A stretch of DNA of 64,000 bases from Lunularia cruciata (taxonomy: Eukaryota; Streptophyta; Marchantiopsida; Lunulariales; Lunulariaceae), in assembly GCA_948567375.1 (NCBI GenBank), contig OX419756.1, positions 69,418,552-69,482,551 on the forward strand, given 5' to 3'. Position 1 is the first letter of the stretch, and each line of letters begins with the position of its first letter. Below, in pieces: positions 56,817 through 64,000 of the stretch. The position numbers and the translations under genes were made by a program. The notes beneath the pieces were generated by a model. That model saw only the letters and a program-made list of their open reading frames with translations. It was not told the origin of the DNA and did not search any database.

Positions 56817-59800
56817 CTACCTTCTATGGTACATCTTCAACTTATCATGGTTAATCCTATCAAAGTGTCTTCCTCCCAACTCCTTGAGATCATAGGTGTA
56901 ATTGCCCCACACCTTCTCTACTATGAAAGGTCCAAAGTACTTAAGCAAAAACTTCTTTTGCACTCTCTTGAATCGAATGGAATCAAACAACATTACCCAA
57001 TCACCTTCTTTGAAAGGCTCCACCTTCTTCTTGCCTTGCCTCTTGTCACAGCTCTCCTTTTGTTTCCTTTGGGCTTGCTCCACTCGAACCATAGCAACTG
57101 CTCTTGCCTCTTCCAACTCCATGAGTTGATCCTTCCTTGACTTCTTTGCATCACTTCCTTGTGCTTTCTTCAATCTCCTATGAATGCTTTGGAAGGTAGG
57201 AAGATCAAAGTGAATAGGTAAGGTAGACTCAGTACCATACACCAATTGGAATGGAGAATATCCCGTGGAAGTCTTCATGGTTGTCCTATACTCCCACAAA
57301 ACTGCATGAATCCTCTTGTCCCAATGATGTTTAGCCCCCTCCATTTCTGCATCTTTGGCCAACATCATGCACAAGATCTGATTGGTTCTCTCTGCCAAGC
57401 CATTGGAATTTGGCTTATAGGATGTAGTTACTCTTAGTGTGATAGAGAAATGTCGTAGCATGGCTGTAGTAATGCTTCCTGTAAACTCTCCTCCTCTATC
57501 AGACACCAACTCCAAAGGGCATCCAAACCTAGTGATAATGCGTTCATAAAGAAATCTACCCACTTCATCTTCATTCTTGTCCCTCAATGGTCTAGCCTCA
57601 ACCCACTTGGTAAGGTAATCAGTAACTACCACAATGTACCGATTGTTCCTTGGGGTTCTATTGAGAGGTCCTACAAAATCAATTCCCCACTTCTCAAAAG
57701 GTCCTAGCAATGGAATTGATCTAAGTGGTGGAGTGGATGTAGACTTTCTATCAAAAGCTTGACAAACATGACAAGTTTTGCAATAATCAAGACAATCCTT
57801 GAAAATCCCTCCCCAATGGTAACCTGCATCTAGAATCTTGAAAGCAGTCACCTTTCTTGCAAAGTGTCCTTCACATACTAAACCTTCATGAAACTCATTT
57901 ATGAGTAGGATAGACTCTTCCTTACCCACTGCTCTTTGAAGTAGACCATCTGCTCCTTGGTGAAAAAGAATATCCTCCACCATTGTGTAAGGTCTAGATC
58001 TTGCTGCAAGGGCCTTCCTCTCCCTAGCATGCATCCCTTTTGGATAGTTACCTCTTGTCACAAAATCCACAATCTCCTTGTACTCCATTGGAATCTCTTG
58101 AGTGACTGAGATTGTCATGAGCTCCTCATCCGGGAAGGAATCATCTACTGGCTCATCTCCATCATGATCATAGGCTCTAGATAACAAATCAGCATTTGCA
58201 TGTTTCTTTCCTGGCCTATCCTCAATTGTGTAGTCATACTCAGACAAGAGTATCATCCACCTTGCTAGTCTCCCTTCAACATTAGGCTTGTTGAAGATGT
58301 ACTTCAAAGCCTTGTGATCCGTGACAATTGTGGCTTTCCCTCCAATCAAGTAGTGTCTAAACTTCTTGAGACCGAAGATCACTGCCAACCCTTCTCTCTT
58401 CGTGACAGAGAAGTTCTTCTCTGCTGAAACCATCTGCCTACTAGCATAAGCTATTGGATGATCATGCCCATCTTGGTCTAATTGACTAAGAGTGCATCCT
58501 ATAGCTACATTAGAAGCATCAGTGTAGAGGATGAAAGGCTTACTCCAATCAGGTTTAGCAAGAATTGGAGCTACAACAAGGGATTGCTTGAGCTCCTCAA
58601 AAGCTTTGAGAGCCTCCTTGTCTTCCAAAATCACCATGTAATCTACACCCTTCTTCATGTAGATGGTCAATGCATAAGCCTTGTTGGAAAATGAGAAGAT
58701 GAACCTTTTATAGTACCCAACCATTCCCAAGAATTGGCGTAACTTTATCAAGCTTGAAGGGAATGGAAGGTCTGAGATTTTCCTCACCTTCTCAGGATCA
58801 ACTGCTATTCCATCCTTGGAGATGATGTGCCCCAAAAGTAGACCTTCTTCACATCCAAAAATGCACTTCTCTAGGTTGAGTGATGCATTTGCCTCATCCA
58901 AGCGTTGCAAGACTTTTATTAGGTGCTCAAAGTGCTCCTCCTTGCTCACATAGACACAAAAGTCATCAATGAAATCTCTCACAAATTTCCCAATGAAAGG
59001 TTCAAATACCTTGTTCATGAACCGTTGGAATGTGGCTGGAGCATTGCAAAGCCCAAAAGGCATGACCTTGAAAGCGTAAGTTCCCCAAGGTGTGGTGAAT
59101 GTGGTGAGTTGTTGATGCTCTGGTGCAATCTTGATTTGGTTATATCCACTATAACCATCTCCAAAACTATACCTCTCATGACCTACAACCTCCTCCAAGA
59201 TCTCATCAATGAATAGCAATGGGTAGTAGTCCTTCTTGGTAACAGCATTGAGCTTCTTGTAATCCACACATACCCGAAGCTTGCCATTCTTTTTCTTCAC
59301 AATGACAATTGGAAACACCCATTCTGAATTCTCCACCTCAAAGATAAATCCACCTTCCTTGAGCTTATCAATCTCCTCCTTCACAAGCAAAGATATTGGT
59401 GGGCTAATGCGACGTTGCTTTTGGCAGATTGGTCTTGCATGTGACTCCACCTCTATCTTGTGCTCCTCCAAGGTGACTTCCTTCAAATCCTTGTAACTAA
59501 AAGCAAACTCATGGATGAACTTGCGGAAAATCTCCTCAAATCTCACCTTCTCCTCCTTGGTAACATTTGGGCCATACTTGAGGGTAGATAACCTTCTCTC
59601 TACCTCCTCAAGTGTCAATGGTGATTTATCTGGGTCCTTCAAAACCTCTGGCTTAGGTGCAAAATCCATAGCACACAAAGGATACACATCTGAATCCGAT
59701 TCAGATTCATCTTCCTCCGTGGAAATCTCCTCTTCCATGCTTGTGTCCACACCTGAAGCTCCTTCTTCAGAATCTGGTTCCCAATAATCAGAAGATGGTG

Positions 59801-60236
59801 TATCTGAATGTGAAGTGTTGGTGGAATTAGTCACAAGAACAGTGACTCTATGGTTTGATGGCCCAATCCTCAAGTACCCTTTGTGCCATCGATCAATTGT
59901 GCGTGCTGCTCTCAACCATGGCCTCCCAAGAAGTAAGTCATAGCTTGAATCCTTCAAGACTTGGAAAGTCATGAGATTTTGAACTCCCATAATTGAAACT
60001 ACCACCTTATCCATCACCCCTACTGGTTGAACTTGTTGCTTGTTTGCCATGCTCACCACAAATGTTGAAGGTCTTGAGGGTATCATACCCAACTTCTTCA
60101 TCAACCTTTCTGACATGGCATTCACTGCTGATCCTCCATCAACCAATGCATCCTTGATGTTGTGACCATTCACTCTCACATCAATCTTGGAGGCATATTC
60201 ACAAGCCTCCCATGGTGCTGGCTTGGCATCCACCAT
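56817..60236 (-). CDS. pol: Element B Pol polyprotein (1139 aa)
   Basis: One uninterrupted frame. Protease near residues 30-110 has DGGS in place of the usual D(T/S)G(A/S), followed by LLLGRPWL. RT (about 270-440) has YSFGDGYSGYNQI, MPFGLCNAPATFQ and the catalytic FIDDF. RNase H (about 545-670) has LYTDASNVAIG and DHKALKYIF. The integrase zinc finger (about 770-850) has NEFHEG, EGHFA and CKTCHVCQ. The core (about 860-1010) has GIDFVGPL, LVSDRGGEF and NSNGLAERTNQ, so the DDE residues are present. The protein ends KMYHRR with no chromodomain. The ATG (60236) has G at -3 and +4 and lies 6 nt after an in-frame TGA. Pol is +1 relative to gag. Likely capable of supplying enzymes if expressed. Confidence 0.93.
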   Translation of the reverse strand: MVDAKPAPWEACEYASKIDVRVNGHNIKDALVDGGSAVNAMSERLMKKLGMIPSRPSTFVVSMANKQQVQPVGVMDKVVVSIMGVQNLMTFQVLKDSSYDLLLGRPWLRAARTIDRWHKGYLRIGPSNHRVTVLVTNSTNTSHSDTPSSDYWEPDSEEGASGVDTSMEEEISTEEDESESDSDVYPLCAMDFAPKPEVLKDPDKSPLTLEEVERRLSTLKYGPNVTKEEKVRFEEIFRKFIHEFAFSYKDLKEVTLEEHKIEVESHARPICQKQRRISPPISLLVKEEIDKLKEGGFIFEVENSEWVFPIVIVKKKNGKLRVCVDYKKLNAVTKKDYYPLLFIDEILEEVVGHERYSFGDGYSGYNQIKIAPEHQQLTTFTTPWGTYAFKVMPFGLCNAPATFQRFMNKVFEPFIGKFVRDFIDDFCVYVSKEEHFEHLIKVLQRLDEANASLNLEKCIFGCEEGLLLGHIISKDGIAVDPEKVRKISDLPFPSSLIKLRQFLGMVGYYKRFIFSFSNKAYALTIYMKKGVDYMVILEDKEALKAFEELKQSLVVAPILAKPDWSKPFILYTDASNVAIGCTLSQLDQDGHDHPIAYASRQMVSAEKNFSVTKREGLAVIFGLKKFRHYLIGGKATIVTDHKALKYIFNKPNVEGRLARWMILLSEYDYTIEDRPGKKHANADLLSRAYDHDGDEPVDDSFPDEELMTISVTQEIPMEYKEIVDFVTRGNYPKGMHARERKALAARSRPYTMVEDILFHQGADGLLQRAVGKEESILLINEFHEGLVCEGHFARKVTAFKILDAGYHWGGIFKDCLDYCKTCHVCQAFDRKSTSTPPLRSIPLLGPFEKWGIDFVGPLNRTPRNNRYIVVVTDYLTKWVEARPLRDKNEDEVGRFLYERIITRFGCPLELVSDRGGEFTGSITTAMLRHFSITLRVTTSYKPNSNGLAERTNQILCMMLAKDAEMEGAKHHWDKRIHAVLWEYRTTMKTSTGYSPFQLVYGTESTLPIHFDLPTFQSIHRRLKKAQGSDAKKSRKDQLMELEEARAVAMVRVEQAQRKQKESCDKRQGKKKVEPFKEGDWVMLFDSIRFKRVQKKFLLKYFGPFIVEKVWGNYTYDLKELGGRHFDRINHDKLKMYHRR

Positions 60237-60459
60237 ACCTCATTGAGATTGGAACTTTTGCCTTCTTCTTCTTCTTGCTCCTTGTAGAACTCAAACCACC
60301 TCTAAGCTCCTTTCTCAAGGTAGGGTTTAAAGCAATTAATTGGCCCACTGTGATGTTAGCCTTGTGACTACCAACATCCTCCAACACATTGTAGTTCCAT
60401 TGTTGCTTTGAGATCAAGAAGTCCTCCATCCCCAACTTCTTCCTTGGAGTCTTTGTTGT
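60199..60459 (-). CDS. Element B gag-tail ORF after an in-frame TGA
   Basis: In the same frame as gag, directly after the gag TGA (60460-60462), the reading stays open through a basic segment (STRSKKKKKAKVP) to 60199, overlapping the pol start by 38 nt. It may be the original gag C-terminus, separated by one nonsense mutation, or may be reached by readthrough. No domain is recognised. Confidence 0.6.
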   Translation of the reverse strand, partial: TTKTPRKKLGMEDFLISKQQWNYNVLEDVGSHKANITVGQLIALNPTLRKELRGGLSSTRSKKKKKAKVPISMRYGGCQASTMGGL

Positions 60460-61644
60460 TCATGGTGTTGAGGTGCGAGTGCTCCTAGTAGACATAGGAG
60501 TATTCTTGCTTGAAGTAAATCCTTGAGAAAAGTGAACATCCTCTGCAAAACGAGCTCTCTTCTTCTCTTGTGCCAAAAGCTCCAAATTAAAACCCTTGGA
60601 GTTTGAGCACTCTCCCTTCTCATACTTGCTCCCAACCACATCTATGGATGCTATCCCCTTACCTTTGTTGGGATTAGGAGCCACTTGGGTTTCACTACCG
60701 CCCTCTTTCCTTCTATTGGCTCCCTCATAACCCCTTCCTCCATGGTTAGTGGAATTTGGGCAATTCCTTTGGATATGGCCTCTTCCTCCACAACCAAAAC
60801 AATTTCTATCATTGAAATTGTTGGTTGGTTGAGCTCCTCTATATGTATAGTTTCCATAACTCCTAGGCCCTCTCCCTACATTCTGATCCACCTCTCTCTT
60901 CTCCCATAGTTGCACCACATTGATCTTGAGATCCGCAAGTTGTTCAGTGATGGTTTGGAGTGGATCTTTTGGTGGAGGTGCAAGAACTGGAGCAACTACT
61001 ACTTGTGGTGCAACCCTTGTCACCAAAGTATCAGAAGTTCCACCATACTTGTAGCCTTGAGGAGGATGCACAACCTCCTTCACCACCAAATCACTCTCAT
61101 CCCCTTCCAAACTCTCCTCCATACGAATTGCGATCTTGATAGCTTCAACCTTGGAAGAAGGTTTCTCATATCTCACCTTGCTTCTAATTTGTGGTCTCAA
61201 TCCTCCCACAAAATTCTTGGTGAGCATGGCCTCTATGCCAATCATTGTAGTCTCCACATCATCCCCACCCTTCCTCAACACTATGCGAAATCTGGACTCC
61301 AACTTTTCCACTCTTTCCACATAGATTTTCACTTTCTCTCCATCTCCTTGCTTGAGAAATGTAACCTCACTCATCAATCTCTCATAGCTCTCATCAAGAA
61401 GAAAGTTCTCAATGATTGCTGAAGTCAAAGTCTCCCAAGACTCCTCTTGCCCATCTCTCCTCTCTCTCTTTTGGTATTCTGACTCATACCATTGAAGTGC
61501 TGCATCCTCAAAGAAATCTGGTAATAATGAGGCCCACTCATTCTTCCTCCTCTCATTGTTTCCTATGCAAGCTCTCTTGAAGTCTCTCACAAAGGCCTCC
61601 ACATCTTCTCCATCCTTGCCAAAGAAAACCGGAAGTTTTCCCAT
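60460..61644 (-). CDS. gag: Element B Gag (394 aa)
   Basis: The structural protein that packages the element RNA. It starts MGKLPVFFGKDGEDVEAFVRD. The capsid-type retrotransposon gag domain occupies roughly residues 5-180 (WYESEYQ, LTSAIIENFL, KQGDGEKVKIYVERVEKLESRF). A Pro-rich linker follows, then a CCHC zinc knuckle CFGCGGRGHIQRNC near residue 285 and a basic tail. The ATG at 61644 is the first in frame and precedes the domain. It is intact apart from the question of whether TGA 60460 is the true end. Confidence 0.92.
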   Translation of the reverse strand: MGKLPVFFGKDGEDVEAFVRDFKRACIGNNERRKNEWASLLPDFFEDAALQWYESEYQKRERRDGQEESWETLTSAIIENFLLDESYERLMSEVTFLKQGDGEKVKIYVERVEKLESRFRIVLRKGGDDVETTMIGIEAMLTKNFVGGLRPQIRSKVRYEKPSSKVEAIKIAIRMEESLEGDESDLVVKEVVHPPQGYKYGGTSDTLVTRVAPQVVVAPVLAPPPKDPLQTITEQLADLKINVVQLWEKREVDQNVGRGPRSYGNYTYRGAQPTNNFNDRNCFGCGGRGHIQRNCPNSTNHGGRGYEGANRRKEGGSETQVAPNPNKGKGIASIDVVGSKYEKGECSNSKGFNLELLAQEKKRARFAEDVHFSQGFTSSKNTPMSTRSTRTSTP

Positions 61645-61865
61645 CTTAACCCCTCACTATCTTTCTTTTCTCTCAATTTTTTTTTTCTCACTCTATTACT
61701 AATAGTCTATATACATGACTAACACCATCTGAGAATAATCAACTCTAGGGAAAACAAAAGGTTAAGGTTGCTCCAAGATTTCTATAGCAACATCAAATCC
61801 TAGAGTGCATATTAATCAAACACTCATGGATAGTTTATCCATAAGTTGAAAGATTATCTCCATCA

Positions 61866-62285
61866 CTAATCTTGAGAACTAGCTGATGAAGATGGTAGTA
61901 TTTTTGTAGTTGTACTAAGACTCTCTCCAAGATCCTTCACCAAAGTTTCCAAAAGTGCTTTTACTCCACTACACTCATGTCCTTTTGGAAGTCCTTCAAC
62001 TCCACAAACCTCACACAACTCCTTGGTCTTAGATCTTCTCCCTCCCAATCTTGGTGAAGAAGGTCCAACATGCAAACCCAAGTCAAGTAAGCCTCTCCTT
62101 TCCCTCAATCTCTTGCTCTCAAAGGTCAATGGACATGAACTTGCCTTATGTCCCTTCTCTCCACATAGAAAGCACTTAGACTCACTCTTTCCTCCAAGTG
62201 GTGTAGGTTTTTGGATCCTCTCAACACTCTCTTCAAATTCTATTGTAAACTCTCTTTTTTCCTCAAATCCACCCTTACAATCACC
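61866..62285 (-). CDS. Extra CCHC zinc-knuckle ORF upstream of gag
   Basis: An open minus-strand frame of about 139 codons between the leader and gag. It contains CFLCGEKGHKASSC, a perfect CX2CX4HX4C knuckle, and a second Cys/His cluster CEVCGVEGLPKGHEC, then a Ser-rich end. No ATG lies between the upstream stop (62286-62288) and the knuckle, so it would need a non-AUG start, splicing or a frameshift. It may be a duplicated nucleocapsid segment or a captured host fragment. The function is unknown. Confidence 0.55.
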   Translation of the reverse strand, partial: GDCKGGFEEKREFTIEFEESVERIQKPTPLGGKSESKCFLCGEKGHKASSCPLTFESKRLRERRGLLDLGLHVGPSSPRLGGRRSKTKELCEVCGVEGLPKGHECSGVKALLETLVKDLGESLSTTTKILPSSSASSQD

Positions 62286-63155
62286 TCAAACCCTTGGGAA
62301 CCTTGCAGAATCTCAATTTCCACTCTTGATGACCTTCCATGTTCCCCAAGATGAATCTAAACACTCAAACATGCTTTTTGTTGATCTCAAACTTCTCATG
62401 CATGAGATCTCCACTCTGTAGAATTGACCCTTCCTCACAATGTCACTCAAATCTCCCAACCAATATGTCACAATTCTTTGAAATTTTCCACACTTTATCA
62501 CAACTCCAGGGTGTCCCTCCCTGCAAAATTTCAGATCTTTTCATCGAGCCATTTGGCAATATTTCAGATTTGGTCTGAAAACCACCCCCCTCACTTCAAA
62601 AATTCATTTCTCCTTGCGAAAGAATAATCTCTCTCTAATTTTTTTGGCAACAGGTAGGATACAATGCACTGAATTGTCTTGGAAACTTTCAGGAAAATTC
62701 ACTAAAAATTGAAGAAATGGCAGACTTTGTACAATTTTCCAGAGAGCATGCAGTTGCCGGAGCACTTTACCCTATCAACTTTCAAAAATTCTAGCCCAGT
62801 GCGCATAGAAGCTCTCACAATAATTTCAAGTATGCTAATTGAAAGATAACCAAAGCTATCATGTGTATAAATTTCAAGTCCAGATCTCAAACTTGAGATT
62901 TTGCCCAAAATCACCTTAATCCCCAAAATCTGCAATCCACCTCACACAATCTCTCCAATTCCCCTCATGTGTACAAGATGTACAAAATCACCTCCAAGAT
63001 ATCATAATGAACTATAGGGTATACAAATGGATCTTGGTTCTCTAACATAAGTTCAACCCTCTTCTCTCCTAATGTTCTATCCAAGTGAGCTCTCATAGCC
63101 TCCTTCTGCCTAATGTAGACTTGGACGTGGAACACTATCTTGCCTTCTAGAGAGG
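62286..63155 (-). other. Element B leader region
   Basis: About 870 bp between the primer site and the knuckle ORF. Only short open frames (up to about 77 codons) on the minus strand, with no domain. It may hold packaging signals. Confidence 0.5.
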
Positions 63156-63172
63156 TCCCGACAACGGAACCA
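63156..63172 (-). other. Putative primer-binding site of element B
   Basis: The minus strand reads TGGTTCCGTTGTCGGGA four bases after the 5' LTR. It resembles the TGGCGCCGTTGCCGGGGA site (tRNA-Asp type) used by many plant gypsy elements, with a few changes. The tRNA assignment is uncertain. Confidence 0.5.
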
Positions 63173-63176
63173 AAAA

Positions 63177-63868
63177 TGTGAGCCGGCCTGTCTCTCACTC
63201 AGGATGAACCTCTGATGGCTATTATGGTAACGCACCATGGACTAAGAAGGCAAGGAACCCCAACTCCATCATACTCCTCCAAGGCTAACACTCCAAGACT
63301 CAAGACATTGCTCACTAGAGAACTCAATGAGAGAGAGATAGTTGCAAATGAAAGGATGATGAGTACCTCCTCACCCCTTGTTTATATACTTGTGAAATAG
63401 TTACGTACCAAAGTTACTAATTACCAGAGTAACTCAAGTTACTAGACTTAAAGTCAAGTCAAGTCAAAAAGTAGAAAGGAATATCCATTCACATGGGCAT
63501 ATTCCCCTAAGCATGTGGTCTTATCTTGACCCAACCACTAAGTCAAGGATTCCTTCACATGGGCTATCCTTGGACTAAAGAAGAATCCAAAACAAAAAGG
63601 CTTGCGGGCCCAAGAGTTCTCAACTCTTTCCTCAAAGCCAAACACCTAGGAATAATACCAAGTCAACACACTAAAATCCAAAATAGTGGTGCTCATCTTT
63701 TCTACTTCCTCTAAAGTAAGGTCCCATCTATCTTAGCTATGACTAAATTTAGCTAACCATGACTAATATAGAACCATCCTTTATCTCTATATAAATAATA
63801 TCTCTTAAGTACTTGTAATACCAAGCTAAATATCACAATACCACACACATGCACAAATGGGTGTTACA
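63177..63868 (-). repeat. Element B 5' LTR
   Basis: 692 bp, matching 56077-56768 with about five substitutions and no indels. It carries the same TTGAC triplet and TATA arrangement. Confidence 0.95.
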
Positions 63869-64000
63869 GTCCCACCTCTCTTGCTCTTCTAAGGTGAAGT
63901 CGCATTGTCGTGTTGTGGTTTGTGCAGCCCGTAAAAAGTGACTTATCATAGTTTATGCCCACATTAGTGGGGTAGGTTGCATGCTAGATCCAACGGACGA
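63869..64000 (-). mobile_element. Element D continuation beyond element B
   Basis: On the minus strand it reads into FTLEEQERWD, which joins DTLLPLVEF at 56076. It is therefore the upstream integrase part of element D; the rest lies outside the window. Confidence 0.8.

Larger units (their letters stand above)
56077..63868 (-). mobile_element. Element B: near-intact non-chromodomain Ty3/gypsy retrotransposon
   Basis: 7.8 kb with two 692-bp LTRs (TGTGAG...TTACA) differing at about five positions, so insertion was recent. Minus-strand order: 5' LTR (63177-63868), primer site, long leader, a CCHC-knuckle ORF, gag, a gag-tail ORF, one long open pol, a polypurine tract (56769-56780) and the 3' LTR (56077-56768). 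Flanks GTCT/GTCC resemble an imperfect 4-bp target duplication. Inserted into element D. There is no chromodomain, so it falls outside the chromoviruses; a Tat/Athila-like position is possible but not established. Confidence 0.93.

Noticed and set aside
60460-60462. Selenocysteine or programmed readthrough at the gag TGA
   Set aside because: Land plants lack UGA-selenocysteine recoding, and the following bases do not match a known strong readthrough context. A point mutation is simpler.
62023-62421. 132-codon plus-strand frame inside element B
   Set aside because: It is the complement of the minus-strand knuckle ORF and leader and shows no domain.

Overview
This is nuclear DNA from a land plant with a large, repeat-filled genome. 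The evidence is a spliced class III (secretory) peroxidase gene, Ty3/gypsy chromoviruses, a plant-type LINE, and almost no bacterial-style coding density. A gymnosperm-like genome would fit, but the sequence does not fix the species.

There is one good host gene, a 4-exon class III peroxidase on the + strand (23775-25328, predicted 329 aa). It lies in a CpG-retaining, low-TE island from about 18.34 to 25.8 kb. That island also holds an inverted, broken first exon of a second peroxidase (18609-18850, - strand), a 410-bp direct duplication, and a 111-bp unit repeated three times upstream of the gene.

Nearly everything else is transposable-element sequence in nested layers. Family A is a chromovirus with LTRs of about 410 bp. 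The young copy A (32631-38240, +) has 5-bp target duplications and near-identical LTRs, and it sits inside a minus-strand LINE (32165-32630 plus 38241-39205). Older family A copies are E (7786-13331, -), F (46730-50842, -, truncated) and G (50843-53955, +, truncated); F and G lie head to head. Family B is a non-chromodomain gypsy element (56077-63868, -) with a long open pol and 692-bp LTRs about 99% identical. It is inserted in the integrase of chromovirus D (54628-56076, continued at 63869-64000, -). D carries family C LTRs, which also occur as a solo LTR with a perfect target duplication (6481-7162) and as relics at 1-126, 39205-39709 and 53960-54556.

Other layers are decayed minus-strand coding relics of hydrophilic, coiled-coil-like proteins (about 1.7-3.1, 5.3-7.8, 16.6-18.2 and 40.2-42.6 kb). 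An AT-rich segmental duplication links 26.2-31.5 kb with 42.9-46.7 kb. The most interesting signals are regulatory. Family A LTRs carry dense heat-shock-element-like GAA/TTC arrays just upstream of a TATA box. Copy A also has a GGGAAAC slippery heptamer, a 7-nt spacer and a 9-bp stem exactly in its gag/pol overlap. No rRNA gene, tRNA gene or CRISPR array was recognised.
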